Position numbers and translations under genes: made by a program. From Paguma larvata (taxonomy: Eukaryota > Chordata > Mammalia > Carnivora > Viverridae), in contig CM057826.1 in the NCBI GenBank assembly GCA_030068075.1, positions 33,778,211 through 33,842,210 on the forward strand: DNA of 64,000 nt, written 5' to 3'. Shown piece by piece: positions 33,868-43,849 of the stretch (position 1 is its first letter; every line of letters begins with the position of its first letter). The notes beneath the pieces are model-generated. The model was not told where the DNA came from and did no database searches. It saw only the letters and a program-made list of their open reading frames with translations.

Positions 33868-33932
33868 TAACAATTACTATCTGTTTGATGACAGGTCAGG
33901 CACCGTGTGTGGCGATTTACATAACTTATCCT
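33868..33932 (-). repeat. MIR fragment, inverted
   Basis: 'acaattactatctgtttgat' followed by 'gacaggtcaggcaccgtgtg' and 'gcgatttacataacttatcc' matches the reversed 3' half of MIR. It ends where an alternating dinucleotide tract starts. Confidence 0.55.
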
Positions 33933-33945
33933 AAAAAAAGCTTCT

Positions 33946-33995
33946 TGTGTGTGTGTGTGTGTGTGTGTGCATGCATGCATGCATATATACATACA
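33946..33995. repeat. (GT)n-(CATG)n alternating tract
   Basis: Fifty bases of uninterrupted purine-pyrimidine alternation: a GT run to 33969, then repeats of GCAT, then ATAT and ACATACA. Such tracts can adopt Z-DNA and are usually length-variable. Confidence 0.9.
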
Positions 33996-33999
33996 GGAT

Positions 34000-34439
34000 G
34001 CTATTGTATGTTTTTCTGCAAACTTTTCCTCTGGCTTATGCAGTGATTCTCTCCCATTTTGCTCACTTTGAGCGATTCGCATTAACCTGGCTTGTCACTG
34101 CTCCACGCACACTTTTCTAACCATGATGTCTCCTGTCTCTGAATCCATTTATAAATCTTGTCTTGCCACTAATTTGATATTTAACAAATACTGTTTTATG
34201 GACTCTCTTATAACAATTACTTTATTATTGTTCAATTTTTCTTGAATCTTATGTCTTGTTTCCTGAGATAGATTATAAGCTATTTTAGCCAAAGGAATAT
34301 AGACTTTTTTCTTAGCCTATTCTAATGAGGTATGTGTGTATAGGATAGATAGATTTATCAAATATTTGAATGAATATGTTTAAAGTCAATAACTCTATGC
34401 CAAGACATACTTGTATAATTTCTTAATTAAGATATAAAA
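34000..34439. other. non-coding stretch, no gene seen
   Basis: AT-rich with no recognised repeat. 'actgctccacgcacac' and neighbouring segments resemble no family I can name. Confidence 0.4.
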
Positions 34440-34600
34440 ACTTTACTGGGTTCTTGTTAGGCACTGTGATAAGGACTTAAAAGTTTTGGTATTATTGACT
34501 CTATTTTATAGAAGCAAAAATAATTTTGAGGTTCAAATGTTAAATATTTTGTCCAAGTCACATATATTAGAAGTTGCAGAGCTGGTATGGATTTTAATAT
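34440..34600 (-). repeat. MIR fragment, inverted
   Basis: 'gttcttgttaggcactgtga', 'attgactctattttatagaa', 'ttttgtccaagtcacatata' and 'gttgcagagctggtatggat' follow the reverse of MIR. Confidence 0.7.
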
Positions 34601-34822
34601 TAAAAGCACTCATAATAGGTATTAACATGGATATGAAATGTGCAGCCAAAAAGATGAAAGTGCCCCAAACCACTGTAATCACCCACAACTCAGCAAAAAG
34701 CAGCATGAAAATAATTTAAATACATGTGTTGTAACTTTCTATTCTCAGATAATTATGAATACTGATTAGGCTTGTTATTTAGAGCACTGACAGTAACACC
34801 GTAGCTACTCTCAACCTAAAAA

Positions 34823-35029
34823 AAATTTTTTTTTAAGTTTGTTTGTTTTCAGAGAGGGACAGAGAACACGAACAGGGGAGGGGCAGAGAGGGAGGGGAGA
34901 GAATCAAAGCAGGCTCTACACTCTTAGTGTGGAGTCTAATGCAGGACTCGAACCCATGAACTGTGAGATCATGACCTGAACTGAAATCAAGAGTCCAACG
35001 CTTAATCGACTGAGCCACCCAGGCGCCCC
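34823..35029 (-). mobile_element. SINEC, inverted
   Basis: Plus strand: T-rich tail, 'cagagagggacagagaacac', a body with 'aggctctacactcttagtgt', 'ggactcgaacccatgaactg', and a head ending 'gactgagccacccaggcgcc'. No clear target duplication was found. It faces the plus-strand SINEC at 35264. Confidence 0.9.
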
Positions 35030-35097
35030 TGCTCTGTCTTCTCCAGTCACCTCTCTGGGAAGGATTTATTTTTCAAAACATAGTAGCCTGAGTCATA

Positions 35098-35250
35098 AAA
35101 AAGAGAATGTTGGAATTAGAAGGGATTTTACCAACTCTCTCGTCTAATCTATTCTTTATCAAATGAGAAATATAGACACAGAAAGAGATTTGTCCAAGTG
35201 CATCCTACCCAGAAAATCAATAGTAGAACTAGTACTGTTTTTCTATAGAT
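35098..35250 (-). repeat. MIR3 fragment, inverted
   Basis: 'gttggaattagaagggattt', 'tctttatcaaatgagaaata', 'agaaagagatttgtccaagt' and 'tagtagaactagtactg' follow the reverse of MIR3. A SINEC inserted immediately after it. Confidence 0.65.
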
Positions 35251-35263
35251 AAAATAATATTTT

Positions 35264-35468
35264 GGGGCACCTGGGTGGCTCAGTCAGTTAAGCATCTGAC
35301 TTTGTCTCTGGTCATGATCTCATTGCTCGTGGGTTTTAGCCCCACATCAGTCTCTGTGCTGACAGCTTAGAGCCTGGGCCTGCTTCAGATTCTGTCTCCA
35401 TTTCTCTGCCCTCTCCCCTGCTCGTGGTCTCTCTCTTTCTTTCTGTCTCAAATATTAAAAAAAGGAAA
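35264..35468 (+). mobile_element. felid-type SINEC
   Basis: Head 'ggggcacctgggtggctcag', B-box region 'gggttttagccccacatc' (degenerate), body 'tgctgacagcttagagcctg', CT tail and A-rich end. An exact 13-bp target duplication AAAATAATATTTT occurs at 35251-35263 and 35469-35481. Confidence 0.95.
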
Positions 35469-35728
35469 AAAATAATATTTTTATTCTTAGGAAATTGGAA
35501 CATTTTTTTTTAAACAACCTGTATAAGAGTTCTGGAGCCTAATCTCTTGATGGACAGAGAACAAATGCAAAAGGATCGTCAGGAACTAATTCTTTATCCT
35601 GATTGACAACCATAGGCCTCTCTGTTGATCTGACCAGCTGGATAGAGGAAGCGATGGTAGATGAAGCTTGTGACAGATGAGCAAACAATACAGAAACTGT
35701 CTAGTTCCTGGACTCAAATAAATATAAC

Positions 35729-35810
35729 TGAGCTCTTCAAAAGCAGGAATGCCGTCTTGTTCATTTTTCATTTTCCAGGAAACAGCTGAGTGCATGACAC
35801 TTGTTGCTTA
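35729..35810 (+). repeat. probable L2 3' fragment
   Basis: 'gagctcttcaaaagcaggaa', 'tgccgtcttgttcatttttc' and 'gctgagtgcatgacacttgt' resemble the terminal part of L2. It is short and diverged. Confidence 0.5.
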
Positions 35811-35852
35811 AAGAAATGGTAGATCCTCTTTCCTTCTGCTCTGATCCAATTA

Positions 35853-36080
35853 GTTAATTATTGCTTTCTGCATGCTAGACACAGTGCATTGAACTTTCGC
35901 CTATATGAATCTCACTTATTCCTTGCCAAACGCAGACAAAATCTTGTGAGATAAGTTTGGTCCCCATTTTGCAGATAGGGTCACAGGTGTAGAGATCGAA
36001 AATTTGCCCTTACTTACAATTAGTAAAGCCGATGCTAAAACATTTGATTCCAAGTTCAGAACCCTTTAAACCATACTTCT
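35853..36080 (-). repeat. MIR SINE remnant, inverted
   Basis: 'gctttctgcatgctagacac', 'tgaatctcacttattccttg', 'ccattttgcagatagggtca', 'cccttacttacaattagtaa' and 'gttcagaaccctttaaacca' cover most of MIR in reverse. Confidence 0.75.
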
Positions 36081-36756
36081 TTTTCATCTCACACTGTTAA
36101 AAAATTTGTATTTGAAGCTGTCTGAGCAAACATCATACTATTGGCATCAGACTATTGCACATTCATTGCAGTAAATACAATGATATGCCCATCTCTGCAG
36201 GAGGTGGTTGCTAATGATGGTAACTAGGGTAGGAGCTGACTTTCCAACAGACACATTAGACGTAAGCATCCAAGAAAATATGGACCCTTACTGGGAGGTG
36301 GTGCTGTCCAGTCAGGGAAGAGCCACAGATAATAACAAGGTAAAACACTGCTTTCTCCTCTACAAAAAGTCATAAATATTTATAAACCCTGTCCTAGGAG
36401 GTCCATGCTATGTAATATGACAGAAAACACTTGAATCAGTGTCTAAGGAAATATATAATACTGAAAGGAGAAAACAATATTCTTGTCTTGACCCTGAACT
36501 TATGGACAGCAGGGATCAATTCCCTTGATCTCTGTAAAACCGAGTACGTGGCAAACGAGTACCTTTCTTCCTGTTCCAGAGGCTAAGTAGATAATAATAC
36601 ATAAGAATGGCATGGATTTTTTTTCAAATATTTAGACTTCGCTCACAATTATCAGATATAAGTATTATGAACTTGTTTTTGTTTAAAAAAAGAACAAACA
36701 TAGTTATAGCCGTATTTAAGAGTATCAGAAAGGTGAACAGGAAAAAAAGAAGCCTT
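36081..36756. other. non-coding stretch, no gene seen
   Basis: Unique-looking sequence without supported features. Confidence 0.4.
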
Positions 36757-36970
36757 GGGGTGCCAGGGCGCCTCAGTTGGTTAAGTGTTGGCCTCTTGAT
36801 TTTGGCTTGGGTCATGATCTTGCGGTCTGTGGGTTCAAGCCCCTCATCAGGCTCTGCGCTGATGGCATGGAGCCTGCTTGGGATTCTCTCCCTCCTTTTC
36901 TCTGTCTCCCCACCCCCGCACTTGCTCACTCATTCTCTCTCTCAAAATAAATAGTTAAAAACAAAAGTTA
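36757..36970 (+). mobile_element. SINEC, older form
   Basis: Head 'ggggtgccagggcgcctcag', B-box 'gggttcaagcccctcatc', body 'ctctgcgctgatggcatgga', CT tail and AAAATAAATAGTTAAAAAC. Flanking duplication is not clear. Frames crossing it on both strands are artefacts. Confidence 0.9.
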
Positions 36971-38927
36971 TTAAAAAGAGGAAAGAATACTGGTTTTAAC
37001 AACCAATATTTATAAGAGTTTGCAGGGAACAGTTAAATATTCGTTGAAGTATGTGGCAGATATAACTGTTCTGTCATTTACATGACTGTGTTTGCAGTGA
37101 TAAACATCAGTTCATCTTATTTTTAAATCACCTATATATTTAAATACAATTTTAATAAAAAATAACTTTATTAGATACCCGTAGAGGCCTATATAATGTA
37201 CCAGCCTGACTTTTGAGAGCAGATATAAAAAGCAGCACAAATTGAGTTAATTTAAACTCAAACAAAAGGTCAGCTGGGAAAAAGTAAAGACCTCTGTGAC
37301 CTCTCGTTCAAATCCTGGAAGCTATAAATCCCACTCAACTACTTAGGGCGTTATTAAGCAAGCCCAACAAAAGATAATCAACATTGTAATTATTGTTCAA
37401 TTATAGGCAGAATAATAAGCCTGGTTTTTATTTGTCAAAGCAACAGGCCTTATGTTATTTGCAAAACCTTTTTTTAATGAATCGGATAAGACTGCAGGTT
37501 ACATAAGCAATTAAAGAAAAGTCATAAAACCGAACACTTAAAATTGGTTGAAGCCTTAACAGTATCCATCAAGCTTTTGGGAAGACAAGGTTATAAGGGT
37601 AACGAAAATGCAAAACTCAAGGACGAAATCCATTCATGTTTCACAATCTCCAGTGTCTCATTTTTATCAAAAAGTTCAGCCAAGGGGAGAAGAAAAATTG
37701 AAAAACCTGTAGGACTCCAAACCGCAAGCTAAGTGACCTTGGATTTTCCTTGTGAAGTGTCTCAACAACAAGAAGCAGGATGTTCTGTAAACCAATAGTT
37801 TAAAATCTGGATGATACTTTATGGTGTATTTTATAAGTACTTAGAAAAAAAATTGTAAATGACCCAAAGAAAATTGTATCATTAATTATTTTAAGATGTA
37901 TTTGTGCTTCATTGCTCATGTAACACATAGTGCAATGTGTTTTACAAGGTCCTAAAACTGATTATTAAATGATTTTAAAGCATTATGGTATTTCCTCAAA
38001 GCCTGTTAAGATATTCTAATCATTGAGTGGAAATAATTTTGAAAATGTATTTTGATTGAATTCATATATTTAATACAATAAAATAATGATCATATTTTTT
38101 GTAAATAAAAATTACAGAGAGGTATCAGTTAACAATTTCCCTTGTCTAAATATATTTCTGTTATTAAGAAGTTAAGAATGGAAAGACAGATGGACACCTT
38201 TTGAAAAGAATTGAGTCCCTCTTGAAATGTAAACTGCTTGTTTTTCTGTCTGAGTGTATGTTTTAAGTTTCAAAAGTCTGTGCCTTTTTGGCTTTGCATC
38301 GTAATTGAACAGCTTAGAGCAGTCCCCAGGGTTATAGGAACCTTGTATAATCATCCTACTGGAGAAGTTTCATAAACACCCAACAAAACTTCAGACCCTT
38401 CAGTACATCCCTACGGCATGAAGGGAAAAAGAGTATGATGATAAAGTGAGAATAGTGTCAACCAGCCTCTGGGGTTTGGTCTTGTTTTGTGTTGATCGAA
38501 AGAGGAAGCTTTCTGTGGTGAATGTGGAACCCACTGAAACCTCCTGGTTTTGGCATTTCAACCAGAACTCAAACCTCTGGCACAACATAACATTCTGTTT
38601 CTAAGACAAGAGGTTTACAAAGCTCAGAAAACCTTGGACATCAAATAGCTCTTACAAAACAACATTTTGATGATTTAAGTATAAATGAATCAGAAACATA
38701 TGGATTAAATTTCTCTTAAAATACACATGGGTTTAAAAATTAGGGGTGAAAGTGCTTGGCAAAATGAGTTTTTAGTTTTACTGACTCCAAAAGGTTTGAA
38801 AAATGGTTCAAGTTGTTTGATGAACCCAAAACACAGCTGGATTTTTCAGTGTTTCATTGGTAGTACCAATCAGCTCTGACCTCAGACACTGTGGGTTTCT
38901 GCCCCATTCAAAAGGGGTGTCAGATGC
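36971..38927. other. repeat-poor block
   Basis: About 2 kb without recognised interspersed repeats. 37080-37740 is a candidate conserved noncoding element. No gene was recognised. Confidence 0.45.
37080..37740. promoter_or_regulatory. candidate conserved noncoding element
   Basis: Repeat-free and AT-rich, but with about eight CpGs retained. It is dense in ATTA/TAAT and ATTGTT/ACAAT motifs typical of homeodomain and SOX sites, for example 'cattgtaattattgttcaat' at 37383. The frame at 37544-37732 is not recognised. The call is inference from composition. Confidence 0.35.
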
Positions 38928-39298
38928 TGCCCTAGTCTGTTCCAGTTGCTTTAGCAAAATGCTACAGACTGGATGGCTTATAAACAACATGCACTTTCTC
39001 GTGGTTCTGAAGGCTAAGAAGTCCAAGAACAGGGTCACAGCAAATTCAGGGTTTGGTGAGAGCCCACTTCCTCGTTCAGAGGCAACCAACTTTTTGTGTC
39101 TTCACATGACAGAAGAGGCAAGGTAACTCTCGGCTGTGAGAGCTTTTATGAGAGTATAAATTACATTCATGAAGACTTCACCGTCATGACCTAAGCACCT
39201 CCCCAAAGTCCCACTTCCAAATACTATCACACTAGGGATTAGGTTTTACCATATGACTTCAGGGGTGGTGGTGGGGCACAGCCATTCAGTCTATATCA
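38928..39298 (-). mobile_element. MLT1-like solo LTR, antisense
   Basis: Plus strand: starts TGCCCTAGTCTGTTCCAG, continues 'ggatggcttataaacaacat', 'ggttctgaaggctaagaagt', 'cttcacatgacagaagaggc' and 'cattcatgaagacttcaccg', and ends 'agtctatatca'. This is the inverted MaLR LTR order. Flanking 5-mers GATGC and GAGGC match at four of five positions. The opposing short frames here are non-coding. Confidence 0.75.
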
Positions 39299-40875
39299 GA
39301 GGCATACTCGCCACTGTGGTATAATCACCAGCAAGGTGGTTGCACCAACCACTCAGGTATAATAATTAAAGTTATACATTAAATTGTCCAATGTTCTATT
39401 TATATCTACATCTTGCAATTATTGTTTAATTATTACAGGAAACCAGAAAGCTTTCAGGAATTTGAAATCAGGTCTAATCTCTTTCTGCTTTTGCAAAATT
39501 CAGAAGTACTGGTTACATCAAATGCTAATGTTTTCCAGTGTGGAATGCAGATGATCTGTGTCAGAAATACCTAAATTCTTGTTTAATCTACATAGTTCTT
39601 TTTTCAGATCTACTGTATCAAAGTCACTGGAGAGAGGGCTGGGCATCTCCAATTTATAGAAGCTCTGATTCTTATGCCCTCGAAGCTTTGAGAGTCGTTA
39701 ATACAAGAGGTGAATACTATTATCTTATGAGGGAAGGATATCATCATTTTCTGAGCTACATCAAATGTCCTATTGATTTGCTTTCCAGACTAAAAAATCC
39801 CAATGGGTGGAAACTCTCCACTTACACTCACCATTATATTCTTAGCCCAGTACAAGTCATAAAGTAAAAACAAAGTTCTAATAAATTCAGTGAACTAAAA
39901 GGCAGACAAAGTTTTCTTTAAAACTTTGGCCTGCAGGAATATACTCTGAGATCTATTGCTGTAGCCAACATTTTATTTTTAAATTTTTACTGGATCTTAA
40001 TTGGATCTTCAAGTGTGAATGAGAGAGTGTTTAAATAATTTTGCATACCAGAATTACAGAGAAATGGCTGAAAACTTATTGCAGCTTTTTTCTCAGTAAT
40101 ATCAATTCACCTAAATTGATCCTCCTCTGCTAAATCTCATGAATAATTCTGTCACGGGAGTAAATGTTAAATCCAGGATACGGTATCTTTACAAAGTTAC
40201 TTGCTTAATGACTCCCGGTCTGTATCTGGTATCGCAGGAACAAGCAGAAAGTTTATCCCTGTAAGGTAATACTATGAAAGAAAAATAAGTGATGAATCAC
40301 AACCAGTTAAAATATTTATGCCAAAAGGTACAAAGAAATGTAATGACAGACAAGAAAATACTTTAATACCTGTGATTTTGAAAAGTATTTTTTTAGGTAT
40401 AATTGTTGCATATGTAGTATTTTTCTTCGTTTATAAAAGAAATATTTTATGTCTGTTAATGTTTGGAAAAAAAAACAGTGTATGAATAAGAAATCTCATA
40501 ACCCAGAATCAATACAAATGCTAACAACAATCACTCCACACCTCATTGCTTCAGGTTTTCAACTGAGTAAGTATGTACACACACATGTTACACACACACT
40601 TTTAAAATATTCTAAAATTTGGACTTGCAATTACAAGTATATTTTTCTAATTGACCCAACAGTAATATTTTCCAGTGACAGCAGAATTCCTTATTCCAAT
40701 GACTACAAAAAAGCTCATGTAAGCTACTTAATCGTCACCTGTTATACATCTAGAGTATGTGGCAATTATTATAAATTTATTCTCTGTTGACTATAAGAAT
40801 GTATTTTAAAGTGCATCCCTCAGAGTTATTTGTGCAACCCTCATAGTTATTTTAAGATGAACTCTAAAAATTGAT
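39299..40875. other. non-coding stretch, no gene seen
   Basis: Two frames of 109 and 113 codons (39538-39867, 40449-40790) have no known domain and no supporting signals. No repeat was recognised. Confidence 0.4.
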
Positions 40876-41072
40876 AATAACTATTTATTGAGCACCTTCT
40901 ACAGGTCTGACCCTGAACTAAGCCCTTTGTAAATAGTAGCTCATTTATCTCTCCCAAAATACCTGTGAGGTGGGTATTAATTTCCTGTTTTATATACTCA
41001 GAGTCCAAAAGCTAGTAAGAGTTAAAGTCAGAATTTGAACCAAGGACTGACCCATTCCAAAGCCTGTATATT
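40876..41072 (-). repeat. MIR SINE remnant, inverted
   Basis: 'taactatttattgagcacct', 'gaactaagccctttgtaaat', 'tagctcatttatctctccca', 'aaagctagtaagagttaaag' and 'cagaatttgaaccaaggact' give a clear reversed MIR. Confidence 0.8.
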
Positions 41073-41269
41073 TTCATCTAGATAAAATTAATGTGTTGAG
41101 TGTTTGAACAATTTTAAGGTCGATACCAAGTTGTTCTTTGGACAGTTTAAACTCATTTTTTATACTATATGAATCAACAGTGTTAATTGATTTGACAAAA
41201 ATATGGAAACATAAACTTTTGTTTACCTTCTCTTTTTTGTCATTAACAAAGCTGCATCTTTTTTATACA

Positions 41270-42865
41270 TTTATTTCCATTTAATTTTCTGTGAGCAGTC
41301 TGTTTTGTCTTTTTCCCATTTTCTTACAGTCCTTTTTGAATTATTTGTGAAAAGCAAACACTTGAAATTTAATTTTCCTATTTTGGTGCTTGCTTTTAGG
41401 TTTTTATATGATATTTTCGATTTACAGAAGAATTGCATTGTTGTGGAAGAAAGAAATATTGATTTCCTGTATGCTATTGATGGGTCTTATATTTGGCAAG
41501 CAATTCTCTTTTTAAATGCACCTAAAGTTGTATTTCTATTTTATATTTTTGTTTTTCACATTTAACTCTTTAATTCGTCTGAAATTTGTTTTGATATCTG
41601 AGCATTATTTGTTGAAAATGTACTTCTTATTATTTTGGGGTTATCTATAGTTTTAATTATTTTCTTTGTGAAAAAATCTATAATCTGCAAATGGAGATTT
41701 TACAACTTTAAGTCTTTTCCAAGTTTTATGATTTTAATTTTTTTCCCTTTTTCTGATTGCACTTACTAAGACCTCCTATACGATGTTCAGCTGAAGTAAT
41801 AACAGTGGGTATCCTCATCTGGATACCTGGTGTCTGATGTTTCAGTTAATGCTTCTTTCTGGGAAATGCTTCTAACAGCAGCAAGCTTCTTAAATTTCTC
41901 TATTTCTTTATTTTTTTAATAAATATTTATGAACACCAATTATTTGCCAGCCATTATTTTAGGTATGTGAGGCATACTTATGAACAAAATTTCTTGCCTT
42001 AAGGAACTCTTTGGATGATTAGTTATCTTTTTTACATTATCAATTCTCTCAGTTTTTTGCTTTGTTTTTTATCATGAATGTGCTGAATTTTCTCAAGGGT
42101 GTGCTTTTTTTCTTTTCTGACTTTATTGAGATAATCTTTTTTTGCTTCGGTCTGTTAAGATAGTGATCAACATTCATAGATGTTCCAATATTAAATCTTC
42201 CTTGCATTTCCAAGATAGATATAACTTAATTGCAATCGATTGCTTCTTTACACACAATTTTTTGGAAAATATTTTGTTCATGATATTCCTTCATGAGTGA
42301 GGTGGATCTGTAGTTTTCACATTTTTAATTTAGGTATCTAATTTTGTTATCAGAGGTATATTGGCTTTATAGAATGAAATGGAGAGGGTTCCTTCTTACT
42401 CTATTTTCTGTAAGAAGTTAGATTAGAGCATCTGTTCTTTGAAAATTTGGAAATACTCACTTGTAAAACTACCTGGGGGTTATGTTTGCTCTATGGGAAG
42501 ATTTATAATTGTGGATTTACTTTTATAGTTACAGAACTACTCAAAATTTCTTTTTAAAAAATCAATTTTGTTTACTTTGTGTTTTAATTTATTGCTATAG
42601 ATTTATTGGTAGTATTTGTCTATTCTTTTTAAAAGTTTAATGTTTGTTTATTTGTTTACGCTTTTATTTCGCATCTATTCATTGGTTGTCTTTTTAATTA
42701 ATCACACCGAAGGTTTATATAAATTGTGCTTTTTTAAAGAAAGAGTCAACTCTTTAAAAAGTCAACTCTTCTTGGATTAAGCTTACTATTAGGTTTTTAT
42801 TATTATTTTCACATTGACTTCAGCCCTGCAATTATTTTCTTTTCTGACTTTGGAGATTTTGTTTT
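41270..42865 (-). mobile_element. old L1, antisense ORF2 region
   Basis: The plus strand is strongly T-rich with decayed antisense ORF2 text: 'ttgcatttccaagatagata', 'ttcatgatattccttcatga', 'ggctttatagaatgaaatgg', 'aactacctgggggttatgtt' and 'tttcttggattaa'-type ends. A segment near 41930-42030 may be a separate old insert. No frame survives. Confidence 0.7.
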
Positions 42866-42874
42866 TCCCTTTTT

Positions 42875-43310
42875 ATAAATATTATGAGGAAAGCCTGGAG
42901 AGTCAGTTCAAGCACTTGGGAAATCAAGTACTCATGCCTAGATAATGAAGCTGCAGTAAAAACTCTGGACACCAAAGATGAGATAAAATTCTGGGTTGGC
43001 AATACTCCATTTGTATTGTTGTACATACGTCCTGATGACAATCAGAACTTTGCATTTGGAACTTGCCCAGATTCTGCCCTATGTGTTTCTTCTCTTCACT
43101 GACTTTAATGAATGTATCCTTTCCCTATAATAAACCATACATATGAGTATAATAGCTCCTGGTTTCTGTGAGTTCTTCTAACAAATTAGAGAAACCAAGT
43201 ATAGATATGAGCACCTCCGAACTCACAGATGGTTTGAGAAATCTTAGGTAGATTTGGTGGTCTGGAGTGCCCTCAGATCGTATAGTTTGGCTACCTCTGG
43301 GTAAATAGAT
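42875..43310 (+). mobile_element. LTR-like retroelement remnant, family uncertain
   Basis: It interrupts the old L1. It contains 'aaaactctggacaccaaaga', 'ttctgggttggcaata', then a polyadenylation-type 'ctataataaacca' near 43128, followed by 'gtttctgtgagttcttctaa' and 'caaattagagaaaccaagta'. This resembles the end of an endogenous retrovirus LTR with its AATAAA signal. No coding part is present. Two opposing short frames at 42832-43102 are not genes. Confidence 0.45.
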
Positions 43311-43319
43311 ATATCCACT

Positions 43320-43842
43320 TTATTTTAGGTAGTGTTTTCTTCATACCTTTTGTTTGGTCTTTTAAATTTCAACCCTTCTTTGTCCTTAAATTGTAAATAA
43401 TGCAACCTGAAAATACCTTTCTTTTAACCAGAAAGTTTATTCTACCTATATTTATTGTGACAATTTCTATGAACTTGTCCCTAGAATTTATTTAAAATTT
43501 TCTACTTTGCCTTATTTTTCTATGTTTCCATTTTGTCCTTTATTATTTTTTCATTTTAAAATTACTATGTTTTCATTATTTTTCATTCCACTTCTTTTTT
43601 CACTTTACTGGTTTGGGATTATATACTTTGTTAATATTCCGATGCTAATTAGCTTGAAATTCTGTCACATACAGATTAAGAATAAGAAAAAAGGAGGCTA
43701 TTTTATTTTCATTGATTCCATTCTTTTCTTTATGTAGATCTGAGCTTCTGACCTATTTTATTTTCCTTCTCCTTGAAAAACTTCTGGTAGTGTATCTACT
43801 GGTGATAAATTTTATCTGTTCTTGTTGGTCTGAGAAAGGATT
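43320..43842 (-). mobile_element. old L1, antisense, continuation
   Basis: 'aataatgcaacctgaaaata', 'tattctacctatatttattg' and 'cttctggtagtgtatctact' resemble L1 ORF2 antisense further along from the 41270 fragment. The LTR-like insert at 42875 separates the two. Confidence 0.6.
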
Positions 43843-43849
43843 TTAAAAG

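Noticed and set aside
39538..39867. 109-codon open frame, plus strand
   Set aside because: Unique sequence, but the translation matches no family I know and has no supporting start context or splice signals.
40449..40790. 113-codon open frame, plus strand
   Set aside because: AT-rich, low similarity to anything recognised, no supporting signals.
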